Shown here: one piece after another, positions 8,135 to 16,069 of the stretch
How the letters are laid out: each line of letters begins with the position of its first letter
Numbering within the stretch: position 1 is the stretch's first letter
NCBI RefSeq assembly: GCF_001766415.1
Contig: NZ_MKXO01000003.1
Location: 1 to 64,000 of the forward strand
Length of the DNA: 64,000 nt
Reading direction: 5' to 3'
From: Exiguobacterium aurantiacum
Lineage (GTDB): Bacteria > Bacillota > Bacilli > Exiguobacteriales > Exiguobacteriaceae
Program-made: the position numbers and the translations under genes
The notes under the pieces: generated by a model
Databases searched by the model: none
Told to the model about the DNA's origin: nothing
What the model saw: only the letters and a program-made list of their open reading frames with translations

Positions 8135-8810
8135 ACAAACACCAATCAATTTCAGGTTGTCCCCACTGTTTCAGCAAATCGTTCACTTGCGAGAACGGAC
8201 GGGATCCGAAGAAGCCGCGGTGTGCCGACAGCGGACTCGGGTGGACCGATGTCAAGATCGCGTGCTGCGGCCCGATCAGCTTTTGTTTCTTTTTGGCATC
8301 GTTTCCCCAAAGAATAAACACGATCGGTTGCTCACGCTTCCCGAGTTGCTCGATGATCGAGTCCGTGAACTGAACCCATCCTTGTCCGCGGTGTGATCCG
8401 GCCTTACTCGCTTCGACCGTGAGCGCGGTGTTGAGCAACAATACGCCTTGGCGGGCCCAGTTCTCTAAATTCCCGCTCTTCGGCACGCTACAACCCAAGT
8501 CTTCATGCAACTCTTGAAAGATGTTGCGCAGCGATGGCGGAAAACGGACACCGTCTTGGACCGAGAAGCTGAGTCCGTGCGCCTGATTCGGACCGTGATA
8601 CGGGTCTTGGCCGAGGATGACGCATTTGACGTCTTTAAACTTCGTGTAGACGAACGCGTTCCAAATGTCTTCCCGCTGCGGATAGACGGTCGTCGTCGCA
8701 TATGCCTCATCGACGAACGCTTTCAAGTCAACGAAGTACGGCTGCTCCATCTCTGCCTCAATGATGTCACTCCAGTCGCCGAGCAAGCGGTCTGATAACT
8801 GTTCTCCCAT
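8133..8810 (-). CDS. ung: Uracil-DNA glycosylase (family 1)
   Basis: The 225-residue protein has the water-activating loop GQDPYHGP (Asp69) and the DNA-intercalation motif HPSPLSAHRGF, the two diagnostic motifs of family 1 UDG. It removes uracil from DNA to start base excision repair in the cytoplasm. Length is normal. The ATG is preceded by AAAGGGGCG. It stands alone between two terminators. Confidence 0.97.
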   Translation of the reverse strand: MGEQLSDRLLGDWSDIIEAEMEQPYFVDLKAFVDEAYATTTVYPQREDIWNAFVYTKFKDVKCVILGQDPYHGPNQAHGLSFSVQDGVRFPPSLRNIFQELHEDLGCSVPKSGNLENWARQGVLLLNTALTVEASKAGSHRGQGWVQFTDSIIEQLGKREQPIVFILWGNDAKKKQKLIGPQHAILTSVHPSPLSAHRGFFGSRPFSQVNDLLKQWGQPEIDWCL

Positions 8811-8856
8811 TTAATTCGCCCCTTTCCGTCTTATCATACCCGAATCGACGGCACAC

Positions 8857-8882
8857 AAAAAGACGAGCCCAGTGGACTCGTC
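8857..8882 (-). terminator. Terminator of the azoreductase gene
   Basis: The minus strand shows GACGAGTCC-ACTGG-GCTCGTC and then TTTTTG. Confidence 0.75.
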
Positions 8883-8888
8883 CGATGA

Positions 8889-9524
8889 TTATACTGTGAC
8901 TGTGCCTGCTACTTCTTTCGCAAGTGCTTCTGCTTTCGCTGTCGCGTCAGCAACGATGTCTTCGATCTTGTCTGGGAACTGGTTCATTCCTTCAACCGCA
9001 AGTGTCGTCACTTCGTTCACGCCGACGAACGCAAGCGCTTGACGGAGGTACGCGTCTGCAAAGTTGAGGTCTGTACCTGTGTAGATGCCGCCTGTCCCTT
9101 GAATGTGGATCGCTTGTTTGTTCTCAAGGAGACCGACCGGCCCTTGCTCTGTGTAACGGAACGTCTTGCCGGCTGAGAGGACGCTATCGAGGAACATCTT
9201 CATGCGTGCCGGGAAGAAGAAGTTCCACATCGGCGTCGCGAACACGTAAAGGTCTGCTTCCATGAACTTCTCAAGCATGCCGTTCATCGTCGCGACTTTT
9301 GAAGCTTCGACGTCTGTGAGTGCTTCACCAGACGCGAATTTTCCCCAAGCGCTTAACACGTCGCCATCAATTTCTTGGACGTCGACATCGTAAAGCTCGA
9401 TTGCTTCGACTTCAAACGATGCGTTCTCTTGTTGAAGTTTCGTCATGAACGCCTCGGCGACTTGTTTGCTGTATGACAATTCTGTCGGTTTTGGGTTAGC
9501 TGATACGTATAATACTTTATTCAT
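8889..9524 (-). CDS. azoR: FMN-dependent NADH-azoreductase / quinone reductase
   Basis: The 211-residue flavodoxin-fold protein has SANPKPTELSYSKQVAEAF near the N terminus, TPMWNFFFPARMKMFLD and the GTGGIY loop, all typical of AzoR. It reduces quinones and azo compounds with two electrons, limiting thiol damage. I choose the start at 9524 (MNKVLYVSA) because GGAGGA precedes it; a start 15 bp further upstream would swallow that site. The upstream MhqR-like regulator gene and the operator and promoter between them indicate quinone-responsive control, as for azoR2 in B. subtilis. Confidence 0.92.
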   Translation of the reverse strand: MNKVLYVSANPKPTELSYSKQVAEAFMTKLQQENASFEVEAIELYDVDVQEIDGDVLSAWGKFASGEALTDVEASKVATMNGMLEKFMEADLYVFATPMWNFFFPARMKMFLDSVLSAGKTFRYTEQGPVGLLENKQAIHIQGTGGIYTGTDLNFADAYLRQALAFVGVNEVTTLAVEGMNQFPDKIEDIVADATAKAEALAKEVAGTVTV

Positions 9525-9571
9525 AATGGGTTCCTCCACTGGTAATCTCTATTTTGATAACAACAGTTAGA

Positions 9572-9600
9572 ACTATATCATCTGTATATCTCACCGTCAA
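9572..9600 (-). promoter_or_regulatory. Sigma-A promoter of azoR
   Basis: On the minus strand TTGACG (9595-9600) and TATAGT (9572-9577) are separated by exactly 17 bp. Confidence 0.8.
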
Positions 9601-9601
9601 T

Positions 9602-9619
9602 TATTTCAACTTCAAGATA
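9602..9619. promoter_or_regulatory. MhqR-type operator upstream of azoR
   Basis: The minus strand reads TATCTTGAAGTTGAAATA. It matches the B. subtilis MhqR consensus TATCTCGAATTCGAGATA, as I remember it, at 14 of 18 positions. It abuts the -35 of the azoR promoter. Confidence 0.65.
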
Positions 9620-9623
9620 ATTG

Positions 9624-9654
9624 ACAAAAAAAACAGCAGGCGTTATTTGCCTGC
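9624..9654 (-). terminator. Terminator of the MarR-family gene
   Basis: The minus strand has GCAGGC-AAATAAC-GCCTGC followed by TGTTTTTTTT. It overlaps the end of the coding region. Confidence 0.75.
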
Positions 9655-10074
9655 CGCGTTGTAGCCGACGCGTTTCAATAAATCAATCAACGTCTCGGTC
9701 TCTTGTTCGCTGAGCGGTCCATAAATATCTTTGAAGATTTCAATATGCTCAGGATAGACGACGTCCATCAATTGCTTGCCTTCGCCTGTCAACGACGCGT
9801 ACGTGACACGACGGTCTGACGGGCAGGCGACGCGCTCGATGAGCCCTCGCTTCTCAAGCTTGTCGATCACATACGTGACGCTACCACTCGTGATCAAAAT
9901 TTGATCACCGATTTGTTGCAGCGGCGTATCTCCTCGTTTATACAATACGGATAGAACACCGAACTCTGTTGAATTCAATTGGTGGCGTCTAAGATCGTCT
10001 TTGACACGATCACTGATTGCGTCCATCGCTCTGGCTAAGACGACCCATGCCTTCAATTCGAGTGATTCAATCAT
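9643..10074 (-). CDS. mhqR: MarR-family repressor, MhqR-like
   Basis: The 143-residue winged-helix protein contains LQQIGDQILITSGSVTYVIDKLEKRGLIERVACPSDRR, the recognition helix and wing of MarR proteins. No conserved redox cysteine is obvious apart from the one in ACPSDRR. Its place directly upstream of an azoreductase whose promoter carries an MhqR-like dyad makes an MhqR role likely: repression lifted by quinones or catechols. The symbol is by analogy with B. subtilis; other MarR subfamilies remain possible. Confidence 0.75.
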   Translation of the reverse strand: MIESLELKAWVVLARAMDAISDRVKDDLRRHQLNSTEFGVLSVLYKRGDTPLQQIGDQILITSGSVTYVIDKLEKRGLIERVACPSDRRVTYASLTGEGKQLMDVVYPEHIEIFKDIYGPLSEQETETLIDLLKRVGYNAAGK

Positions 10075-10170
10075 GTCGGTTTCACCTCAATTCGTTCATC
10101 ATTTACCTTTAGTATAGCAGGACATGAGCAGTATACGTCGCTAAAAACACTTCGTCAAGAAACTTCTCCG

Positions 10171-10199
10171 TTGTCGCGTCTCCTTGAAACGTTTAGAAT
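10171..10199 (+). promoter_or_regulatory. Sigma-A promoter
   Basis: TTGTCG (10171-10176) and TAGAAT (10194-10199) are 17 bp apart, upstream of the gene at 10234. Confidence 0.65.
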
Positions 10200-10233
10200 A
10201 GAACTATTGTGATTTTTAGAAAGGGTGGACGGT

Positions 10234-10608
10234 ATGCGTGAGTATTATGAGATTTCATTGACGATTAAAGCAGGCTATTTGAGTTCGGTCATCGAGTTGT
10301 TGAACCGGGAAGGCATCGCCCCTGACTATGCCCTTGAAAAAGAAGGCGCGGTCTTTTTACTGTTCAACCACTTGCCATGGCCGAACGTCACGCGCGAACC
10401 GCACGCAGTCGAGCGTTTCTTGTTGACGTTGTCGCGCGAAGACTACCTGTTCGTCAAGACGAAACGAAAATCGCCCGTACCCGGCCATGAACCGGTCGCC
10501 TGCATGGGAGCGTACGATTCGCCTTTCCACGAATATTTGAAAATCGAGCTCGCCGTCGACGAATCCGATGCGAGCCATCTCGATATGTCGGCGTTCCGCC
10601 ATTACTAA
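10234..10608 (+). CDS. Conserved hypothetical protein, 124 residues
   Basis: I do not recognise this protein. It is soluble, with an alpha/beta pattern (MREYYEISLTIKAGYLSSVIELLNREGI), a conserved-looking NHLPWPNV and no membrane segment. The first half could form a ferredoxin-like fold. I start at 10234 because AAGGGTGG lies 6-13 bp upstream; the in-frame GTG at 10225 lies within that site. It has its own promoter and terminator, so it is monocistronic. Confidence 0.7.
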   Translation: MREYYEISLTIKAGYLSSVIELLNREGIAPDYALEKEGAVFLLFNHLPWPNVTREPHAVERFLLTLSREDYLFVKTKRKSPVPGHEPVACMGAYDSPFHEYLKIELAVDESDASHLDMSAFRHY

Positions 10609-10609
10609 A

Positions 10610-10632
10610 CAACGCACGCGCGTTGTTTTTTT
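10610..10632 (+). terminator. Terminator
   Basis: CAACGC-ACGC-GCGTTG is followed by seven T. Confidence 0.85.
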
Positions 10633-10699
10633 GATGACTAGGTTTGAGCGCGGACGGGAATATAGGACAATATCTGACTGATAAAGGGGAATGTCTTGA

Positions 10700-11584
10700 A
10701 TGGATACAGTTATGTTGATCGTCAACCCATCGTCTGGGAAAGAATTAGGGAAAGAGCACGCGCCGTTCGCTGAAGAAGTGCTACGCGAACGTTACGGAAA
10801 CGTCGACGTCCGTTTTACTGAAAAAGCCGACGACGCCACACACTTCGCGCGAGAAGCTGCGTCGAAACAATATAAAGCCGTCGTCGCCATGGGTGGCGAC
10901 GGAACGTTGAACGAGACGGTGGCCGGTCTCGCCGAAGCCGATCATCGTCCCGACTTCGGAATCATCCCGCTCGGAACGGTGAACGATTTGGCACGGGCTC
11001 TCGGCGTACCGAGCGACCCGAAAGAAGCGATTGAAGCGCTGCGAACGGCAAAACCGTCACCGATGGACATCGGGAAGTATGAACACGGCTACTTCATGAA
11101 CGTCATCGCCATCGGCCTCATCGCTGAGGCGGTCGATGAAGTCAGCGTAGAAGAGAAGACGAAATGGGGCCCGTTCGCCTACTTGATTGAAGGCATCAAA
11201 GCGTTCCGGGAACACAGTCCTTACTCGTTATCAGTTCAGGCCGAAGAGCACACGTTCGACGGGGACGCTTTTCTCGCCGTCATCGCGCTGACGAACTCGG
11301 TCGGCGGCTTTGAAAACTTCGAGCCTGATGCGAAGTTGAACGATGGCCTGCTTCACGTCTACTTGTTTGAGAATCTCGGTTTCACAGACGCCTTCCAGCT
11401 CGCCCCGGCCTTATTTACCGGCAAGCTTAAAGAAACAGACAGTGTGACCGCATTCCAGACGAAGCGGGTGTATGTCGATTCGCCTGATTCGCTTCCGGTC
11501 AACGCCGACGGGGACACGGGCGGGAAACTCCCGCTCACGTTTGAAGTGCTCCCAAGCCATCTCCAAGTGCTGAAACCAGTCTAA
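10700..11584 (+). CDS. Diacylglycerol/lipid kinase (DagK/YegS/BmrU family)
   Basis: The 294-residue protein has the diacylglycerol-kinase catalytic signature GGDGTLNE (65-72), an N-terminal IVNPSSGKE nucleotide-binding start, a GTVNDLARAL loop, and the C-terminal beta domain ending in NADGD. It phosphorylates diacylglycerol or a related lipid at the membrane face for lipid recycling. Length is normal. AAAGGGGAA precedes the start. B. subtilis DgkB is the main alternative for exact identity. Confidence 0.88.
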   Translation: MDTVMLIVNPSSGKELGKEHAPFAEEVLRERYGNVDVRFTEKADDATHFAREAASKQYKAVVAMGGDGTLNETVAGLAEADHRPDFGIIPLGTVNDLARALGVPSDPKEAIEALRTAKPSPMDIGKYEHGYFMNVIAIGLIAEAVDEVSVEEKTKWGPFAYLIEGIKAFREHSPYSLSVQAEEHTFDGDAFLAVIALTNSVGGFENFEPDAKLNDGLLHVYLFENLGFTDAFQLAPALFTGKLKETDSVTAFQTKRVYVDSPDSLPVNADGDTGGKLPLTFEVLPSHLQVLKPV

Positions 11585-11633
11585 TCTCTCGCCTCGGCAT
11601 AGAAGGCTCGTTCGAGAAAGGAGAGATCGTTCG

Positions 11634-12158
11634 ATGAACATCACACTCGTTCCGCTGCTCGAAGCGTCAGACGACATCGTCCAGACGTTCAACCGGTGGA
11701 ACAACGATCCCGAAATCGTTCATTTGATCCGCCCTGCTCGCTCGGAAGAAGAACTCGCGGCCGAGCAACAGATGACCGTCGCCGACTTGACGGATCGACT
11801 TCAGACACACGATATCTTTCTCATTTACGCTGACGACAGGCTCGTCGGCGAGGTGAACGTGATGTATGACGCAAACCATCTATACGTTCAAGAACCAGGG
11901 AGTGCCTGGCTCGGACTCGTTATCGGGGAAGCGGCGGGTCGCGGCAAGGGTGCGGGCAGCGAGGCACTCCGACTTTTGGAGGAACGGCTTCGTCACCAAG
12001 GCACGCCGCGCATCGAGCTCGGCGTGTTCGGGTTCAACGAGGCGGCACACCATCTCTATAAGAAGCTCGGCTATGAAGAAATTGCGCGCATCGATGCGTT
12101 CACGTACTGGAACGAACAATTTTGGCCTGATATCCGCATGGAAAAGCGACTGACATGA
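11634..12158 (+). CDS. GNAT-family N-acetyltransferase
   Basis: The 174-residue protein has acetyl-CoA-binding motif A (WLGLVIGEAAGRGKGAGSEALRLL) and the C-terminal ELGVFGFNEAAHHLYKKLGYEE, typical of RimJ/RimL-like GNATs. The substrate is unknown. It starts 49 bp after the lipid kinase, behind GAAAGGAGAG, and may share its transcript. Confidence 0.85.
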   Translation: MNITLVPLLEASDDIVQTFNRWNNDPEIVHLIRPARSEEELAAEQQMTVADLTDRLQTHDIFLIYADDRLVGEVNVMYDANHLYVQEPGSAWLGLVIGEAAGRGKGAGSEALRLLEERLRHQGTPRIELGVFGFNEAAHHLYKKLGYEEIARIDAFTYWNEQFWPDIRMEKRLT

Positions 12159-12162
12159 CAAA

Positions 12163-12195
12163 GACCTTCCTCAAGCGAGGAAGGTCTTTCGTCAG
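12163..12195. terminator. Bidirectional terminator
   Basis: A perfect 13-bp stem AAAGACCTTCCTC/GAGGAAGGTCTTT has an AAGC loop. It lies between convergent genes and overlaps the stop of the CBS protein gene. Confidence 0.85.
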
Positions 12196-12827
12196 TTGTT
12201 CAAGTTTTCGACTTCGACGACGCGGAACCCTTTTTGTTCGAGTTTGGCGACGATCTTGTCTTTCTTCGGCTCATCACAGTCAGGCGGCAACGTGATCAAA
12301 ACACGGCGAAGGACTTTACTCTTCGCGTCGAGCGTCATCAAACTCGCGATAGACGAGTATTTGCTGACGACTTTCGTGATTTTCTCGAGCGCACCTACCT
12401 GCTCGCTAAGTGCGATCGTGACGACGTAGCTGCCTGTGTCACGGCTCCACGCCTCTTCGAGCATGCCGAGCATCTTCCCGTGTGGCAAAATGCCGTAAAA
12501 TTCATTGCTCTCGTCTTTTAGGACCGCGATATACGGTAACTCTTTGATCGAGAAGAAGACTTTGAAGAATCCGTCCGACTCGTGGACGTATTTCTGCGTA
12601 TTTTTAATCAATTCCATGACGTTGTCGTCAAGGCTCGCGCCACTCATTCCGTGACGGTAAATATGCATCTTATAAATGTTACCGCGGAAAAATATTCCCG
12701 TCTCATCGAGGACAGGGACACAGCGGTATCCTGTCTTTTCAAGCGTATCGAGCGCTTCACGTAACGTCGCCTTTTCACTGATTGTGACGACGTCTTTTTT
12801 TGGAATGCATAAGCTATGCACTAACAT
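12192..12827 (-). CDS. CBS-pair/ACT domain protein, CbpA-like (possible c-di-AMP binder)
   Basis: The 211-residue protein has two CBS-like motifs (about 1-60 and 80-135) and a C-terminal ACT-like domain (YVVTIALSEQVGALEKITKVVSKYSSI, then RRVLITLPPDCDE). The CBS-ACT order and size match Listeria CbpA, a cyclic di-AMP receptor, so ligand sensing is likely; this is family inference, not a visible binding motif. AGGAGG precedes the ATG. It is monocistronic. Confidence 0.7.
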   Translation of the reverse strand: MLVHSLCIPKKDVVTISEKATLREALDTLEKTGYRCVPVLDETGIFFRGNIYKMHIYRHGMSGASLDDNVMELIKNTQKYVHESDGFFKVFFSIKELPYIAVLKDESNEFYGILPHGKMLGMLEEAWSRDTGSYVVTIALSEQVGALEKITKVVSKYSSIASLMTLDAKSKVLRRVLITLPPDCDEPKKDKIVAKLEQKGFRVVEVENLNN

Positions 12828-12948
12828 GCGGTTTTCCTCCTAGCAAATTAAAAGTGGTCTACACCCTATTCATTACTATTCCCCAAATATGATTGAAATC
12901 CTGCCATCTTTTTCAAAACTTCGATTCAACCTTTGGCGGTCATGGGAT

Positions 12949-12977
12949 TTGTCGTAACGCCTAAAAGTCGTTATAGT
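12949..12977 (+). promoter_or_regulatory. Sigma-A promoter of pdxK
   Basis: TTGTCG (12949-12954) and TATAGT (12972-12977) have a 17-bp spacer. Confidence 0.75.
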
Positions 12978-13013
12978 GAAACTATCCAAACAGACAAAGG
13001 GGATTGAACGACT

Positions 13014-13838
13014 ATGACGATGAAAAAAGCATTAACGATCGCTGGTTCAGATACGAGTGGCGGTGCAGGCATTCAAGCTGACTTGAAGACGATGGAAGAG
13101 CTCGGTGTGTATGGCATGACCGCACTCACGGTCATCGTAGCCCAAAACCCGCATAACGCTTGGCACCATGAAGTCTTCCCGATTGATACGACGTTGATCG
13201 AGAAGCAGATTGACACCGTCCTCGCCGGAATCGGCGTCGATGCCGTCAAGACAGGGATGCTCCCGACTCCAGAAATCATCGAGCTCGCGGCTCGTAAAAT
13301 TAAAGAGTACGGCATTCAAAACGCAGTCGTCGACCCGGTCATGGCTTGTAAGGGAGCCGACGAGATCCTCAACCCGGACGTCGCCGTCGCGATGCGTAAG
13401 CACCTCGTCCCTGTCGCCAAAATCATCACGCCGAACTTGTTCGAAGCGCGTATGCTCGCTGGCCTCGACAAGACACCGTCGACGATGGAAGAAATCAAAG
13501 AAGCCGCACGCTTGATCCATGAGCTCGGTGCTGAAATCGTCATCGTTAAAGTCGGTGGAAAACTTGGGTTCGACACGGCGTTTGACGTCCTCTATGACGG
13601 TAACGAGTACCGTCTGCTCGAAAGTGAAAAGATCGAACCTGCTTTCACGCACGGTGGCGGTTGCACATTCTCTTCAGCCATCGCCGCATCACTCGCGAAT
13701 GGACATTCCGTCGACGAGTCGATTCGCATCGGGAAAGAGTTCATTACAGAAGCGGTCCGTCACTCGTTCCGCCTCAACCAATACGTTGGGCCGACGAACC
13801 ATACCGGTTATCGTCAAAAACTAGCAACACAATCATAA
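13014..13838 (+). CDS. pdxK: Pyridoxal/pyridoxine kinase (ThiD-like ribokinase fold)
   Basis: The 274-residue protein opens with AGSDTSGGAGIQADLKT, shared by ThiD and Bacillus PdxK. DPVMACKG matches the B. subtilis PdxK version rather than VMVATSGD of ThiD. The anion-hole/base motif is GGGCTFSSAIAA with a conserved Cys. It phosphorylates pyridoxal or pyridoxine for PLP salvage and may also act on hydroxymethylpyrimidine. ATG at 13014 follows AAAGGGGATTG; the ATG two codons later is possible. Confidence 0.87.
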   Translation: MTMKKALTIAGSDTSGGAGIQADLKTMEELGVYGMTALTVIVAQNPHNAWHHEVFPIDTTLIEKQIDTVLAGIGVDAVKTGMLPTPEIIELAARKIKEYGIQNAVVDPVMACKGADEILNPDVAVAMRKHLVPVAKIITPNLFEARMLAGLDKTPSTMEEIKEAARLIHELGAEIVIVKVGGKLGFDTAFDVLYDGNEYRLLESEKIEPAFTHGGGCTFSSAIAASLANGHSVDESIRIGKEFITEAVRHSFRLNQYVGPTNHTGYRQKLATQS

Positions 13839-13894
13839 ACAAGGTGGCCCGGGGCGAACGTCCTGGGTCATTATTGCCATTGGAGGAGACTAGC

Positions 13895-14266
13895 GTGAAA
13901 CCGATTCAACCTGAAACGATTCAAACGTATTTAAACGCACACGTGTCGACGCCTTTATACGCTCACGTCGAGACGACGAACGGCGCTTACGCCACACATA
14001 ACGACCCGGATTTCCATAACGCCGGGATGTTTATCCGTAACGTCGTGATCGAGTACAGTATCGGTCAAATCAAAGGAGACGGACCGTATCGAGTCGGACT
14101 AAAGCTCGATCACGGCTGGCTCTACGTCGAAGGATTGACCGACTTTGAACAACACGGTGAACAGTTGCTGCTCGCCGGGCACGACCGTCTCGGACGCCTC
14201 GCCTGCGCGCTGCATCTAGACGTCAAACCGCTCCCGCAAGGAGCATCGGAGGTGGACAGCCAATGA
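13895..14266 (+). CDS. yojF: YojF/DUF1806 family protein
   Basis: The 123-residue protein starts at GTG 13895 after TTGGAGGAG. The sequence (NAHVSTPLYAHVETTNGAY, AGMFIRNVVIEYSIGQIKGDGPYRVGLKL, GWLYVEGLTDFE) matches DUF1806, which sits before the bacillithiol deacetylase gene in B. subtilis. Its job is unknown but probably tied to bacillithiol. The stop overlaps bshB2 by 4 bp. A much longer in-frame reading upstream runs inside pdxK and is not real. A weak hairpin lies between pdxK and this gene. Confidence 0.82.
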   Translation: MKPIQPETIQTYLNAHVSTPLYAHVETTNGAYATHNDPDFHNAGMFIRNVVIEYSIGQIKGDGPYRVGLKLDHGWLYVEGLTDFEQHGEQLLLAGHDRLGRLACALHLDVKPLPQGASEVDSQ

Positions 14267-14916
14267 ACGGACCGTTACTTGTTATTTTCCCACACCCGGA
14301 CGATGAGGCGTTCAGCTCGGCCGGAACGATCATTCAACATCAGAAGAACGGCTTCCCCGTCACATACGTCTGTCTGACACTTGGTGAGATGGGCCGTAAT
14401 ATGGGCTCGCCAATCTTCACGACGCGTGAAGAACTGCCAAGAATCCGTAAACGCGAGCTCGAGGACGCCTGTGCCGTCATGGGCATCGACGACCTCCGGA
14501 TGTGGGGACTGCGCGACAAGACCGTCGAATTCGAAGACGAGACCGAACTGACGAATCGCTTCAGCAAGTTGATCGCCGAAGTGAAACCGACCCGCGTCAT
14601 CTCATTTTATCCAGGCTATGCCGTCCATCCCGATCATGAGGCGACGGCACGAGCGGTCGTCCGGGCGCTCCAAGAGATGGACGAAGCGAAGCGTCCCGAA
14701 TTTTTAGGTGTCGCTTTCGATCACCGGACGGAAGATGAGCTCGGCAAACCTCACGTCCTCATCGAAGTCGGTCAGGAGAGTGCCGCCAAACGTGAGGCGT
14801 TGCTCGCCCACCGTTCACAGACGGAAGGGTTGCTCCGTGCAATCGACAACGCAGAAAACGCCCACGTCATGGAGTTACTCCAACGTGAGCGCTTCTATCA
14901 TTATCCGTTCTCATGA
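14263..14916 (+). CDS. bshB2: Bacillithiol biosynthesis deacetylase BshB2 (PIG-L family)
   Basis: The 217-residue protein has the PIG-L/LmbE zinc motif PHPDDEAF (His11, Asp13, Asp14) and the second metal His in HPDHEATARAV. It deacetylates GlcNAc-malate to GlcN-malate in bacillithiol synthesis and may also cleave bacillithiol conjugates. It is translationally coupled to yojF, as in B. subtilis yojFG. Length is normal. Confidence 0.9.
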   Translation: MNGPLLVIFPHPDDEAFSSAGTIIQHQKNGFPVTYVCLTLGEMGRNMGSPIFTTREELPRIRKRELEDACAVMGIDDLRMWGLRDKTVEFEDETELTNRFSKLIAEVKPTRVISFYPGYAVHPDHEATARAVVRALQEMDEAKRPEFLGVAFDHRTEDELGKPHVLIEVGQESAAKREALLAHRSQTEGLLRAIDNAENAHVMELLQRERFYHYPFS

Positions 14917-15003
14917 TTCAAACGCGTAACGCGTCATATACAGCAACAAACCTACAGTCCCTAACCCGATCAACGTTCCTAGCACGACGACGATATGTCC
15001 CAT
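14911..15003 (-). CDS. Predicted 30-residue single-span membrane peptide
   Basis: The minus strand encodes MGHIVVVLGTLIGLGTVGLL and then LYMTRYAFES, a hydrophobic helix with a short polar tail. GAGGTGA lies five bases before the ATG. It overlaps the bshB2 stop tail-to-tail by 6 bp. No family is recognised. It may be a real small membrane protein or a chance reading frame; the good ribosome site and clean hydrophobic segment favour the former. Confidence 0.5.
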   Translation of the reverse strand: MGHIVVVLGTLIGLGTVGLLLYMTRYAFES

Positions 15004-15053
15004 GTTCTCACCTCTACTTGGTTTTACGAACTGAATGAGTAATAAGTTTCAAT

Positions 15054-15080
15054 AACGCGTGTGCGAACACGCGTTTTTTT
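15054..15080. terminator. Hairpin terminator
   Basis: AACGCGTGT-GCGA-ACACGCGTT is followed by five T on the plus strand. It would end the yojF-bshB2 transcript, and may also act for uppP on the other strand. Confidence 0.75.
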
Positions 15081-15081
15081 A

Positions 15082-15915
15082 TTAAAAGTACAAAACGTAG
15101 ATAACGGCCGCTAAGACGAGCCGGTAAATCGCGAACGGCGTCAGTTTCACTTTGTTGATCAACTTCAAAAAGAATTTGATCGACAGCAACGCGAACAAGA
15201 ACGCGCTGACGAAACCGATCAGGAAAACAGGCAGCGTGTCGACCGTGAAATAGCTCCACTTGCTGTAAAGCGAGAGCGCGCTCGCCCCGAACATGATCGG
15301 GACGGCCATGATGAACGTGAAGTCGGCCGCAGCGCGGTGACTCATCCCGAGCAACACTCCGCCCGAAATGGTCGAGCCCGAACGTGAAAAGCCTGGCCAA
15401 AGCGAGAAACATTGAATCAAGCCGACTCCAAGCGCTTGTTTGTATGTGATGTCGTCGAGTGTCGGCGTCGTCTGTCGTTTCACGCCGGACAAGTCGGCGG
15501 CAATCATGAAGAACGCACCGATGACGAGTCCGATCAATACCGTCTTAATCGAAAACAGATGCGTGTCGATGTAGTCCTCAAACATGAGTCCGAGCACGGC
15601 CGCCGGGAGCAGACCGATAAAGATATGTAGCAGGTTCAACTTTTTCGTCGGCCCTTCGTGTCGAATCGCGAGCAATTCCTTCGGATTCAATAACGCTTTG
15701 AACCGACTCCTGAAAACGACGATGACCGCTAAGATCGAACCGAGCTGAATCACGATCTTGAACGTGTTGGCTACTTCTTGGCCTAGAAAACGACTCGAGT
15801 TGAGCCAAATATCATCGACCAAGATCATGTGTCCGGTCGAAGAGACAGGCGCGAACTCCGTCAATCCTTCGACGACGCCTAATAAAAAACCGATGAATAA
15901 TTCATACCATTCCAT
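15082..15915 (-). CDS. uppP: Undecaprenyl-diphosphatase (BacA/UppP)
   Basis: The 277-residue polytopic membrane protein has the two family motifs: GLTEFAPVSSTGHM near residues 17-30 and PGFSRSGSTISGGVLLGMSH later. It dephosphorylates undecaprenyl pyrophosphate to recycle the wall-lipid carrier and affects bacitracin resistance. The start at 15915 (MEWYELFIGF) follows AGGGGA; longer in-frame starts add non-homologous residues. Confidence 0.95.
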   Translation of the reverse strand: MEWYELFIGFLLGVVEGLTEFAPVSSTGHMILVDDIWLNSSRFLGQEVANTFKIVIQLGSILAVIVVFRSRFKALLNPKELLAIRHEGPTKKLNLLHIFIGLLPAAVLGLMFEDYIDTHLFSIKTVLIGLVIGAFFMIAADLSGVKRQTTPTLDDITYKQALGVGLIQCFSLWPGFSRSGSTISGGVLLGMSHRAAADFTFIMAVPIMFGASALSLYSKWSYFTVDTLPVFLIGFVSAFLFALLSIKFFLKLINKVKLTPFAIYRLVLAAVIYVLYF

Positions 15916-16034
15916 TGCATTGTCCCCTACTCCAGTATTGCTTTTTATCATACACGGACGGGACGACGTTCTCTCTCGGTCTTGAGACGTAAAAAAGAGG
16001 ACGCAATGAAATGCCCCCTTTCCCCTCATGTACA

Positions 16035-16062
16035 TAAAAAAGCCACGGAACATGTCCGTGGC
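16035..16062 (-). terminator. Terminator of the DJ-1/PfpI gene
   Basis: The minus strand has GCCACGGACATGTTCCGTGGC followed by TTTTTT. Confidence 0.8.
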
Positions 16063-16069
16063 CGATAGA

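Noticed and set aside
13047-13652. 201-codon minus-strand reading frame
   Set aside because: It is antisense to pdxK, and no family resemblance is seen.
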